Part shown: in pieces, positions 42,901-53,700 of the stretch
How the letters are laid out: each line of letters opens with the position of its first letter
Numbering within the stretch: the stretch's first letter is position 1
Source of the DNA: Rhynochetos jubatus
Taxonomy: Eukaryota; Chordata; Aves; Eurypygiformes; Rhynochetidae
Assembly: GCA_027574665.1 (NCBI GenBank)
Contig: CM050648.1
Location: 64,869,363 to 64,933,362 of the forward strand
Reading direction: 5' to 3'
Length of the DNA stretch: 64,000 nucleotides
Translations under genes and position numbers: made by a program
The notes under the pieces: generated by a model
What the model was told of the DNA's origin: nothing
Database searches by the model: none
Seen by the model: only the letters and a program-made list of their open reading frames with translations

Positions 42901-45370
42901 AGGTATTGTTTTGTGTTGCTTTGGCTTGTGGTTTCAAGTAGGACAGAACTGGAAAGCTGAGGATTCCTTCTCCAACTGCGGTAGATGTTCTTGTTCACCT
43001 CATTTTACAGGAACAGTATTTTCAGTAGGAAGCAAATTATGGGCACAATTAAGTCTCAGGTCTGAGTCTCCTAAAGTTTAGTGGTTATCCGGGATTATCT
43101 GTCCTGCTCATAGCACATCTTTGTCTGAAAGTACTACATCCCGTACATGAAAAGGCTCCATGTCATCTGCCTCATTCTAAGAAACGGGGGTCATACTCAG
43201 CACCTAAAAGACTAATTCTCCCTCTGTCACCTGCATGTAAGAATTCACTCCGCCTTCACTGAAGACACAGGAACGTACAACACCCTATAAAACAGGATGC
43301 TTTAAGTACTGTTCAGATGTGCCGCTTGATGGCACTTCTCCTGCCAGTGTGCATGCAGGTTTCCATAGACTTTTTGTTCTGCAAAAGGAGAATTTGGTAT
43401 TGCAACAAACGAAGCACGAGCTCTGTCTGGTTCCATATGGTACGTACTGGTCTTTGCTGAGAGCTGGCATCATGCACGGTCTGTTGCCTTAGCTAAAGTG
43501 GCATTCCTGCTTGCCACCCTATACGGTGAGAAACTCAAAACCTGGGATCGAGTTACTGACCTTCATTAAAGTGTGTCATTGTAAATTATGCAGCGATACA
43601 GTTTTCATTTCAGTCTGACCTGTGCCACCTGTCAGCGTATTTTTTGGAAATAGGTAATACACCGCTGTTTGGCCACCCCATAGCTGAATAAAGGGAGTGA
43701 TGTTGGCTGACTCCTCCCGGTTCCCTTGTGAGGAACGGACTATTTTTTATTTTGTGTTTGGAATCGATGATTTTCTGCTGTTACAGCAACAGCTGATGTT
43801 AAACTTCAGTAGAGATACTTAGCTCTATTCCTGCAGGAAGACGAGTGGCTCTGAAGTGAGTGGGGGGTGGCTGTTTTGTTCTAGGTCTGTTTTTTTAATT
43901 TTTAAGAGGAAGTCCCACGCAAGCGTAAATGCTAGTGAGCAGGTCATCTTGAATACAAGTAATTTGATAATCACTGTATTGTCAAGGAACATGTATTCTG
44001 TACTTCAACTTTTTCTAGAAAATAATTAGTATTATTTTTTGGTAGAAGCTCCCCAAAATAGCTTTCATTTCTCCAACCTGTAATATGTTTTGAGTTTTAC
44101 CTGTTAAAACTGGGACTTCATCATTCTCATACGTAATTCTGTTTAGGGTCAGAGTTGGAAACTAATGCCTGACACAGTTTTAAAAACAAAAAAAATCCTG
44201 TCATCAACAGGACAGGGACTTCATTTTTAACCTGCTCCAGGCCTGAAACACTACACCCAAAAATGGTCAGTGGTCCTGAAAAATGAGCCTATATAACTTG
44301 AAATGTAAACCTGCTTCTGCCTGGTACGTGTTTGGAGGAAAAAGATAGCATTTTTGTGGTAAGCTGGGCTTTTTGTTATTAAAGGAGGTGGTTGTTTTGA
44401 AGCTGCTCAGAGGTTAGGAATGCTGGCAATCATCTGGGGAGACAGATTAGTGGGCTGAGTGCAGGTGAGGAGGTCACAGGCACGAAACAACCCCTTCTTT
44501 TGTGCCATTGCCCTGGTGCTGGTTGAGCCAAAGGAAGCTGCGTCAGAAATGACCCACCCGCGTATGCCAGGAGGGACCATCGTACTCCTCTTGCTTGCCT
44601 GTGACGTTACTACTTGATCATCACAAACTTGCATGTTGTGAGAATTAAGTCTCTAGGTTGTTGTTAAAGGGGAAGAAAACTGTTGTCAGCAAATCTTCCC
44701 AGGTGAATTATTTGGTAAGGCTTTTTGCAAACCTACTTTAAAGTCATTCAGCATTAATATACTAACGCGTAGACAGAGGGAGAGGATAGTTATGGGGGTG
44801 CTTTCAGGGAACAGAGGGATAACTAGGGCATGTGTTTCATTTTACCTGGAGTGCAAAAAAACTTTACTCGCCAGCGTAATTTCCTGAGTCTTAAAGGGAT
44901 GAAGCTTTTGTTTTGAGTTTGGTTTGCCAGTACTGAAAGACAGTCTTAAACACATAAACCCCCATTTAATGTTAATTGCCATCTTAAACTGAAATTTTGG
45001 GGTAAAAGTGGTCTCGGGCTAGGTGAATGTAGATGATGATGATGCTGTTGATGAAAGAAAAGGAGTAATGCCTGGCTTCAGCTGCCACGGGTGGCTTGTG
45101 CATTGAAAAGAGCAGACACTGCACTGACTCCACAGTTGGTAGGGCTCTGAATGGCCTGGGAGGAGGGACAAGAGGCGAGCGGGAAGTCAAACCAACAACC
45201 TCATTCAAAGAGTGTCTGGTTTTTTACAGAAGCTTTTCCTTCAGGATGACCTTCTAGATGCTTTGTGATGCCCTCAGTGTTAGTATAGCCAGTGCAGATA
45301 AGTTACAGGACAATGCAGAAATAGCCTTCCTGAAGTCTTCAAACGATTTTTCCAGCCCAAAGGACTACGT

Positions 45371-45480
45371 AGGATCACAGAATGATTTAGACTGGAGGGG
45401 ACCTCTGAAGGCCAGCTAATCCAACACCCTGCCCCAAGCAGGCTCGCTTGGATCGGGTTGCTGCTTAGCACGTGTTCTAG
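45371..45480 (-). mobile_element. CR1 LINE 3'-end fragment, reverse orientation
   Basis: The plus strand reads 'GGATCACAGAATGATTTAGA', then 'CTGGAGGGGACCTCTGAAGG' and 'TCCAACACCCTGCCCCAAGC'. This is the reverse complement of a CR1 3' terminus of an older, more diverged subfamily. Homology fades near 45480. It sits about 1.4 kb upstream of the last PARD6G exon. Confidence 0.85.
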
Positions 45481-46842
45481 TGTCCCGTGAGTTGTGGAAT
45501 TTAATGTCACTTAATTGAAGTTTGTCAATAATACGCCTTGAAAGCTAACTTGAAAATGAGACTTGTGAGGAATAGAAATGTAATTAATTATGAGCTGGTT
45601 TTTACTAACACACTTTTTTTTCCAACCTTTATCAGATACAGGTATTATCTTATTTCCTCAAACATTATTATGCAGGGTTAATTCGTAGGAGAGAAAAATT
45701 TCTTGGTGGCAGTTCTATAGTTGTGCTGCTCTTCAGCAGCAGAATAAACTGAAAGTCGGTTAGTTTTTATCTGAAAAATGTTAGCATGCTTAAACTCCCA
45801 GTAAAATAATTCACCAGCTAGTGCATGCTTCACGTTTAAAATATGCAGTGTTTCTAATGTGAAATGCAGCGACGCATTTTGCACACTAACAACTTCATGA
45901 CGAGGGATTTTTTTATGCAAAGCACAACACGAGCTTCTTATATGGAATAACCTGTCATATTATTTGACTGATTTGAAGTTGATCCCTTTGTACATGCCTT
46001 TGAGATGCTGCTACAGAAAGTGAAATATTTAATAATTCCTTAAACAATAGACCCTAAAAAGGCTGTTTTCCTGTGGATCTTCCCCTCAAGGCCAGGAGTG
46101 CACGTACGAGTCCATGTCAGTTCTGTGATCCTTCGCATATGAACCTGGCAGCAGAGCAGTTTCTTTCTCCCTGCTTCTCTTTCTACCGGACTGCTTGCTT
46201 ACACCGAACTTTTTTGGTATTTGGCACTTTTGGCTCTTTCTATTGCTGTCAAATTCAGCTGAAACGAGTAAAATACTCCAAAGAATTTTACTATTAACGT
46301 AAATCCCTTACTAAAAAAGGCTAGGCTAAAACCACATATCCAACTAGTCTCTCACACCCTGCTTTCCTGTTTGTACCTAAGGTCTGCTGTCAGTTAAGAC
46401 AGCGTATTGGATATTAAAGTACTCCCCAGTTCAGAGTTTTAGGTTAGGAATGTGTATACACTCATTGCCCACTTGAGATCTATGTGTAAAAGTACAGTTA
46501 ACTCTGAAAATACAGTCTCACATGTACAACTGTCTATCAGGCCTGCAGCTGCAAGTAAATGGTGTTCTGCACAGCTGACAACACGAGCTGAGGATCAGAA
46601 GTCTTTTTCCTTCAAAATACGGAAGAAGTATGGGTAGTCATTGAAAACAACTCATTCATTCCAAATGATGTGCTGAGGGACAGAAAATTAAATAAAGGTT
46701 AGAGTAAGTGGAGAAATTCATGTGGGTTATTTTCTATGTTACTAGGAGTGTGGCTTCACTGAACCGGATTTAAGAAGCAAATGCCCTGTAGATTGAATTC
46801 TTCTCTGTTTGATTGATAACACTGGCACTGCTTCTCTTTCAG
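45481..46842 (+). other. PARD6G: 3' end of the PARD6G intron, with splice acceptor
   Basis: Non-coding sequence leading into the acceptor 'GCTTCTCTTTCAG' whose AG is at 46841-46842. The pyrimidine tract and AG fit a U2-type 3' splice site, and protein similarity to PARD6G begins immediately after it. A TTG-started open frame runs through the acceptor from 46809, but its first codons are intronic and not part of the protein. Confidence 0.8.
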
Positions 46843-47702
46843 ATGAAGTGGACTACAGTAATTTTGGGACCAACACGCTGTCAAGGAAGAAGAAGGCTCT
46901 GGTGACACTCCGCAATGACAACCTCCGCCGGCGTCCTCACATTAACATTAGCATGCCTCATGATTTTAGACCAGTGTCTTCCATAATCGACGTGGACATT
47001 CTTCCTGAAACACACAGGAGAGTGAGGCTGTATCGACACGGGTGTGAGAAACCCTTAGGATTTTACATTCGCGATGGCACCAGCGTAAGGGTTACTCCTC
47101 ATGGACTAGAAAAAGTGCCCGGCATCTTCATCTCTCGTATGGTTCCTGGAGGCTTAGCGGAGAGCACAGGCTTGCTGGCTGTGAATGATGAAGTCCTGGA
47201 GGTCAATGGCATTGAAGTAGCAGGAAAGACTCTTGACCAAGTCACAGACATGATGATTGCCAACAGCCATAATCTCATCATCACGGTCAAGCCAGCAAAC
47301 CAGAGGAACAATATTATTCGAAGCAGTAGGATGTCTGGTAGCTCTGGCCAGTCTACAGACAGCACTGCGAGTCACCATAGCTTGCCTACGTCCCACATGC
47401 TGCAGAACTTCCACCCTGATGAAATGGAGAGTGACGAAGAGGCTGACATTGTCATCGAGGGTGGTCTGGAGCCCCAGCACATTCCCAAACTGCACAGCCT
47501 TACTTCCAGTAGCCTCTCTCGACTCAATGGCAGCAGCCTTAGCCACAGACTTCAAAGGGACCTGGTGCTCAACAACAACTCTGGCCGAGAAAGCAACGGC
47601 AACATCCACAAATTACTCAGTTCCTTAAAAACTGATCCCCGGCACAGTCTGGTTATCCCCAGAGGAGGTATCGAAGAGGATGGAACAGTCATTACACTTT
47701 AG
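46843..47702 (+). CDS. PARD6G: Partitioning defective 6 homolog gamma, last coding exon (partial gene)
   Basis: PARD6G is the cell-polarity adaptor that links Cdc42/Rac-GTP to atypical PKC and PAR3 at tight junctions and apical cortex. The exon encodes about 286 residues (first codon split with the preceding exon) ending in TAG at 47700-47702. Numbering from the first exon residue, a basic linker is followed by the semi-CRIB '[10 protein letters not shown]' at about 43-52. The PDZ domain spans about 57-152, with the carboxylate-binding loop PLGF at 71-74. A Ser-rich, acidic tail ends in ...EEDGTVITL, a C-terminal PDZ-ligand-like motif conserved in the family. The gamma paralogue is chosen over PARD6A/B because of '[15 protein letters not shown]', '[10 protein letters not shown]', 'LQNFHPDE' and the '[11 protein letters not shown]' tail, as I recall them in vertebrate PARD6G. 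The PB1 domain (aPKC binding), encoded by earlier exons, is not in this window. The frame is intact. Confidence 0.96.
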
Positions 47703-48533
47703 TAGCAATTCCCACAACTCTCCTTTCAGTCTTAAGTGCCAATTGGGACAACTGACTCTTGCAACATGTTATGCACAAAACGGAGAGCTGATAGACCTCA
47801 ACGGGTGCAGAAAATTGTTGCTTTCTAGGAAACGTGGCATCTGGAGTTAGAGATAAAACTGTCAAACACTGCAAAATTTGTCAGGAGAAAGCCAGAGTGT
47901 AAAAACCTGGTTTACGTCCCAGCCCTGAAGCGAGGACGCAAATTTGTTTTAGGTGGTGCGCACCTGGGCGGTCTTGCAGGCTTCCAGGGGCACGTTTGGG
48001 TTTGAATGCGCGGGTGGATGTATTTATACATGCATGTATATGAATTAGATTTTAAGAGTAACAGACATGTCTATTTGAAGTGGAATCTGGTTTTTCTCTA
48101 ATACCAGTTTAAAGAGAGTGCTTCTTAACAGCCATCCGACCTTCTACCCTTACCTACAGACCTTCCACTAACTTGTTTACACCGTATTTGCAACCGTATG
48201 TCTAATCCAGACAAGCTCTAGAAAAGTAGCGGTTTCCTACTCTGGTGGTAACAACGTTAGGGAGATGATGCAAGTACATTTTCCAAAGGAAACCATATAT
48301 ATAAAGGGGTTTTTTTAAAGCCGAAGGAGGGGGATGTGGGAGGATGTTGGTGTTATTGCTGTGAGACCAGCACCACCCGCTGGTCAGAGGCAGGCCTCTC
48401 CGCTGCACAGACGTGTGCTCCGCAGGGACAGAAAAACATGGCAATAAGGACTTAAAACTAGGTTCAGCACCATTATGTGTAAATGTATTCTTTTTCGATA
48501 TTTATTAGACAATACCTCTTTTTCAAATTGATT

Positions 48534-48554
48534 CCCCCCCCCCCCCCCCCCCCC
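48534..48554. repeat. Poly(C) tract of 21 bases in the PARD6G 3' UTR
   Basis: An uninterrupted C run follows 'AAATTGATT' and precedes 'ATCATCTC', then a T run, GGGGG and a second T run. Such tracts are unstable, bind poly(C)-binding proteins in RNA, and are hard to sequence, so the exact length is uncertain. Confidence 0.85.
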
Positions 48555-49692
48555 ATCATCTCTGTTTTTTTGGGGGTTTTTTTTTTTCAATATCATGGTT
48601 CCTGTGGATTTTAGGGGTGAACACGAGGAGGCAGCAAAAGTGGAAGAGTTTGCCAGGACTGCCCCCTTCACCTCGGAGCTGACACAGGTCCTTGCTGTAC
48701 ATTTGGGGCAACCTAAAGGTCACGAGGTCTTTCCTTAGAAAAGATTGGCTAATCGCTTTACAGAGGAGGGATACTGACTAGGCTGCCAAACCTAACTTGG
48801 AATAGCTCTGTTATTCTTGGACTCTTCTAGTAATAAAGCTTAATGTCTACACAGGATTTCTTGAAACCGCGTATACTGGATGTTTGTGATGGTCGGACAT
48901 CTTCACTGGATGCTAGTTAGTGGGTAACCAGTGACTCGAGTCGATAACTGCTTCTGGAAACGCCATGAATTTATCAAAGTGGTCTCATCTAAAATATTTT
49001 GTGATATCTTGATCAGTGTAAGGAACAAAATATAAACATTATACGATGTATTTTTCTACTTTTAGCTTGTGTCTTTTGGTTTTTAACTTTGTAGTACATT
49101 AAAGCTTTTTTTTCATATGGTGGAATAGACATTTCTTAAATAGTGTATGGCTATGAAAATTCAGAACTCTTGGTTTGAGAAAAATTACATTCCATTTTGG
49201 AATCTGTAACGCCTGGACGAAGGATGTGTGGACTAATTCATTGTCACTAATTTAGAATACCTGTGGAACAACCAGTCGTCTGCTCATTGTTAAATACGTT
49301 TAGGACGTTGAACTTAGTTTGTTTCTTTTAGATTTGCTTTAAAAGTTTATTTTAAAACTCTTTCACTTACTCTAATTAAACCTTTTGTAGGTATCACAGC
49401 AGTTATAGAGCTGTACTTGTTTTTTCCCAGCACAGTAAGAATAGAACATTGATCCTGTTCATCTTAAAACTGTGTTTGTACTTTACCAAAGGTTTCCATT
49501 TTTTAAAAAACTTGATTATTGGTGCAGTAAAAAAAATAAATGAAGAGTTGGATATGCTTCGGTCAATCAGACCATGGTATCAGGAAAATTTTGTTACACC
49601 TTAAATAAGACTACTTTTATGAATAAGTGGATTTGTCTGGCTGAAGTTACTCATTTTACCTTATTTAACTGATGAAAATGTGACCCGTCTGC

Positions 49693-49698
49693 AATAAA
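49693..49698 (+). terminator. PARD6G: Probable distal poly(A) signal of PARD6G
   Basis: A canonical AATAAA within 'GCAATAAAATGTGCACTG' with a GT/T-rich region just downstream. It is the last strong signal before the CpG island of the next gene. Confidence 0.65.
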
Positions 49699-50520
49699 AT
49701 GTGCACTGTCTTTACTTGTGCGCTACATCCTTTCCCCTCTGCTCAAGCACATCTTTCTGTGGAAGTATTGCGCTTCCTCGCCGAAACAAGACGATGTGGT
49801 TGTGATGGCTCTTCCCGTACGTAACCGTTTCAGTAACGCTTCTCTCTGTACCAGCAGAGCGTTGCATTACGCCGGTTGCTGTTGCCTCTACCGAGTTTCT
49901 TTCTTCCCGCGTTTCCTCCCAGTACCGGTTTTATTAAGGGGTATTGTCACGCCGACCCCCACGGGAAGCACGGCGTTTGCTGCGCTGCTCAGAGCAAGGC
50001 TTGCCGCCACCCTCGTGCCTTTGAGGACTGCGGGTCGCTCTGGCTCCCCGTGAAACCCCTGCGCGACCTCTGCCTTAGGGGTACACGGCACACGCCGCTC
50101 GGGGCTGTCCGGACAGCGCGCTCGTACAGAATACCCGAACTCTTCCACCTCGTTCATCCCTGGAGGTAGGAAAAACCTAAGTCGCGTTTCACACGACAGC
50201 GTTCGGGCATCGAGGCCTCTTCGGGTCCGCAATCGCACCGCTGCACCGGGCCGTGAACACGGCGGCGAGAGCACCGGCACACCGGGCCGCTTCACAGGAC
50301 AGGCCCGCCGCAAACGCTCCTCCGGGAGCCGCTCCTCGAGCAGAGGCTCGCCTAGAGACGGGGGGCAGCTCGCACCGGGGCCGGTGAGCGGCAGCTGCCG
50401 CTACCAGCCCTTCGGAACCCGAGGGTCGAGCGGCCGCAGGGCCGTGAGCGTCACCGGGGAGCGCGGCGGCCGCGGGGTCGGGCCGCTCCCAGCCCCGCCC
50501 ATCGCGCCTGCACCGCCCCC

Positions 50521-50528
50521 TCACGTGA
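50521..50528. promoter_or_regulatory. BLOC1S4: M-box / CLEAR-type E-box TCACGTGA
   Basis: The palindrome TCACGTGA lies 52 bp upstream of the BLOC1S4 start codon, in context CTCACGTGAC, one base from the CLEAR consensus GTCACGTGAC. Such sites are bound by the MiT/TFE family (MITF, TFEB, TFE3), which drive melanosome and lysosome genes, and by USF. The match is seen; binding and function are inferred. Confidence 0.6.
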
Positions 50529-50579
50529 CGCGCGGAGGGTAAGCCCGGTGGCGGCCGGAGCGGGGGGGGTGTCTGGGGT

Positions 50580-50792
50580 ATGGCGGCCGCCGCGGGAGCG
50601 GGCGAGGGACCGGGATCCGACCCGTTGGGTACCTACCCCGGCGCGGACAGCGGGAACGTCTCCCAGAGCCACAGCAGCGCTTCCGGCCTCGGGGAACCGG
50701 AGGACGAGGACGCCTTGGAGGCGTCGCTCAGCGCCACCGCCGCCGCCTACTCCACCTACCTGCTCGCCGACCGCAGCCTCTTCAGCGAGCAG
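50580..50792 (+). CDS. BLOC1S4: BLOC1S4 coding exon 1
   Basis: Encodes residues 1-71, an Ala/Gly- and acid-rich N-terminus with the conserved SGNVSQSHSSASG motif. It ends GAGCAG followed by donor GTGAGG at 50793. Intron 1 (50793-51147) is 355 bp and CpG-rich at its start. Confidence 0.92.
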
Positions 50793-53700
50793 GTGAGGGG
50801 CTGAGGCGTCTCGGGGCAGGCCGCCGCTACCGCCGGGCCTCCGGGGCTGCCCGGCGAGCGGGAGCAGCGGCGGGCCCTTCCCCGGGAGCAGGCCGGACCC
50901 CACCGCCGGGTGTGCGGCGCAGGGAGCGAGGCCTCCCTGACCGTGCCGGGGAGCGGGTGGGACGGGAAGAGGGGGTGCGCTTTCTGTAGCCGGGAGGGGA
51001 TGGGGAAGGTGTGGGATTTCGGTGAAGGTGCTTTGAGCCTGGCTGGTGTCTGTACCCCGAGGTTTTGTCTGGGAGAGCAGGGGCTTGCCTTTTGTGCGCG
51101 TGTTTGTGTGTGCTTTCAGGTGCCTTTACAGCATTTCTGCTTTGCAGATAGACAGCCTAGACAGGAGTCTGGAAGACTTGCTGACCAGAGTGGATGAATT
51201 TGTGGCAATGCTGGACATGGTATGGACAATTTGCATGTAGCTGTGTTTTTGAAATCAGAATACACTTTAATACGTGCTTTGTCTCATTTGAAAACACGAG
51301 ATGGAACCAGCCTTTCATCTCCGCAGACAGGTTCTGGTGTGGAAAAATACTTGATAATTAGGTTACTCGTGGATGAAAACTATTGAACTTTCACGTTGGA
51401 GCAAAATATGCCTCTGTAGCTATATAACTGCATGTTTACATAATCCTGTTTATAGATTTGACCTTTACATACGAGGAATCCCATTTTGAATGGCACGATG
51501 CTGGGTGTTTCAGAGGACAACACAATATTCTGCTGCTCCTTTAACAAAACCGAGCCTGTCTGGGTTTTGTACTCGAAAGTTGCCAAACCTCCAAAGCTAC
51601 GTTTGTTTTTAGGAAACGCTTTCTTACCATTTCATCAGAAAGGCAGCTTTGTTTCCACTCTCGCATGGGAGGAGAGAGGGGAGCTCAATGGGAAGTTTCT
51701 ATAAGCTGTCACTGGTGTACAGGCTGCCTTTCAACGCATAGCACATGTGGTTCTCTTGCACTCCTCTGAGGGGAGCTTTGCTGTATTTAGTTTTTCAACC
51801 AATACAAATTCTGTGGTCTGGCTCTGGTTTTTTTTTTTCTGTTGTTTTAATCAAGCAAATGTACAGGTAGTAAAATTTAAGTAAACACTTTAGTTTGATA
51901 TATTTGATTCTTCAGTATGTCTTGGGTAATGTTCCATCTCTTATTTATGATAAGGCTGCCACAGCCTGTTTTTTAATACAATTATAAAGGTAAATATTTG
52001 CCTATACAAAATAAATTCTGTTTAAAGGCACCTACTAAACTGTACCAAGAAGCTAGCTTATTAGTTTTAACCCAGTTTATTGATACTAATACTAATGTAG
52101 GGTTTTTAAACTGGGAGTTTTAATCTGTTAATTGGAGCACAGTTCTTGTCTCCAGAATAAAAGTCTACTACCTTTTTGTTTTATTAATTGACTTTTATAT
52201 TATTTCTTTGAATCATTTTAGATTCGAAGTGATTCCTCTCAAGTTGTCAATGAAAGTATACCTCAAATTTACACAAAAGCTACAGAAATGAGACACATAT
52301 ACAGGAAGATTGACAAACTAGAGGTATGTGTTTGGTATGTTTGAGATGTGTTCCCTTGCTTTACAGGGGGAATAATCAACGGGAGGCTGTAATTGCATGA
52401 CTTGTGCACGTGCATGCACGTGGATGGATTCTGATGTTTTCAGAGAATCACAGAACATTTTCGGTTGGAAGGGACCTTTAAAGGTCATCTAGTCCAGCCA
52501 CTCTGTTTTTGCTTTCCATGTCCGATCTGGGTTCAGTACTCCAGGGTTAATGAAGAGAACGAGTTTAAACTGAAAGTGGGGAGATTTAGATTAGATATCA
52601 GGAAGAAATTCTTCCCGGAGAGGGTGGTGAGGCCCTGGAACAGGTTGCCCAGAGAAGCTGTGGCTGCCCCCTCCCTGGCAGTGTTCAAGGCCAGGCTGGA
52701 TGAGGCTTTGAGCAACCTGGTCTAGTGGAGGGTGTCCCTGCCCATGGCAGGGGGGTTGGCACTAGATGGTCTTTAAGGTCCCTCCCAGCCCAAACCATTC
52801 TGTGATTTTGTGATTATTGAGAGTTTCTGGAGACTATGGGTATTCTAAAACAAAATGCCATTTCAGAAAAAAACCCCACATTTATTTACTCCTTTAAACA
52901 AGGCAGACATCTTCCTTTGGATAGCAGTATTCCCACTTTTTCTTTGGGTGGGTGTTTGTTTTTTTGATAGCATCCTTCAAAGTTACTGTCTTGAGAACTA
53001 TTTGTAGACTAGTAGAATGAGAGGTCTGTTGATCCCTGGTAAAGTTTTAAAACTGTGATTCACATCCCTGGTCCCACTTGTAGAATGGCAGGTGGAAGTC
53101 TGAATCCTCAGAAGTTTAAATTAGTTATTTGAAAGGCAAATAAGAAAAGGAAGACTGGTTGTTTTTAGTAGATTTAACCTGGGTTTGCAGACTTTGAAGT
53201 ATCTCAGGTGATGTTTAGCATTAAAATGGACTTGGAAGGGAAATAGAGCACTGAGTGCTTCACATTGAAGTAATGGAACTTTCACTGCTGTTCTGCAATA
53301 CATAATCCTGGTTTAAATTGAGAAAGTGAGGAAAGCTGAATTTCTTTTGATCATTTTTTTTCACACTAGGCTTTTGTGAAGATGATTGGAAATAGCGTAG
53401 CTGGACTGGAAGAACGAGTCATAAAGGCAGAAACAGACCTTGGAGCTTTTCCGAGCACATTCAAGAAAATCTTGCACACAATCAGCATACCTTCCTTCCT
53501 TAATGTAAGTAAGCTTTTCTTACCGCGTGACCAGCTTGATTGTTCTGCTTACCAGAGTGGGTGATTAAAATAAAAGTAACATGCATACCTGATTTTAACT
53601 GTAAAACTTTCATATGCTGTATTAGGATTTTTGCAAAGTTCTCAGACTTGATAAACACACACATACTTAAAAATCACAGATTCTTACAAAAGGTTTGTGT

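Larger units (their letters stand above)
25096..45370 (+). other. PARD6G: Non-coding stretch, probable PARD6G intron with low-complexity tracts
   Basis: No exon is recognisable over about 20 kb. Visible structure is limited to simple sequence (25656-25689, 36631-36666, 39551-39569), short tandem duplications (39135-39222, 39891-39920) and a GC-richer block at about 37000-38200. That block contains open frames on both strands, the longest 193 codons at 37615-38196, which resemble no protein I know and are most simply explained by local base composition. Confidence 0.45.
47703..49715 (+). other. PARD6G: PARD6G 3' UTR with several candidate poly(A) signals
   Basis: Non-coding sequence follows the TAG. 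Candidate poly(A) signals are AATAAA at 48832-48837, ATTAAA at 49098-49103, AATAAA at 49535-49540 and AATAAA at 49693-49698. The last is followed by 'GTGCACTGTCTTTACTTGTG', a plausible GT-rich downstream element, so I place the main 3' end near 49715. AT-rich composition falls away after this point into CpG-rich sequence, supporting a transcript boundary. A 21-base C run lies at 48534-48554. Confidence 0.7.
49780..51060. promoter_or_regulatory. BLOC1S4: CpG island spanning the BLOC1S4 promoter and exon 1
   Basis: GC content and CpG frequency rise sharply after the PARD6G 3' end and stay high through BLOC1S4 exon 1 into intron 1. The densest part is about 50180-50950. No TATA box is seen near the start; a GC box (CCCCGCCC at 50493-50500) and an E-box palindrome (50521-50528) lie just upstream of the ATG. 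This fits a broad, housekeeping-type promoter. Open frames on both strands in the island are composition artefacts. The region 49716-50520 holds no gene I can see. Confidence 0.85.

Noticed and set aside
46809-46842. Start of PARD6G coding at a TTG in the 297-codon open frame
   Set aside because: These bases are intron, including the splice acceptor. Protein similarity starts after AG at 46842, and the protein's N-terminal PB1 domain is encoded elsewhere.
1-46842. PARD6G exon encoding the PB1 domain within the window
   Set aside because: Reading for the conserved PB1 motifs (such as GYADVHGDLLPI) on the plus strand found no match; a faint match could have been missed by eye.
50189-50903. Minus-strand open frames in the CpG island as a divergent gene
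   Set aside because: Their Ala/Arg/Gly/Pro-rich translations reflect GC composition; they are antisense to BLOC1S4 exon 1 and promoter, with no recognisable domain.
52465-52725. 86-codon frame inside BLOC1S4 intron 3 as an alternative exon
   Set aside because: It is CR1 3'-end sequence and is not flanked by splice sites in frame with BLOC1S4.
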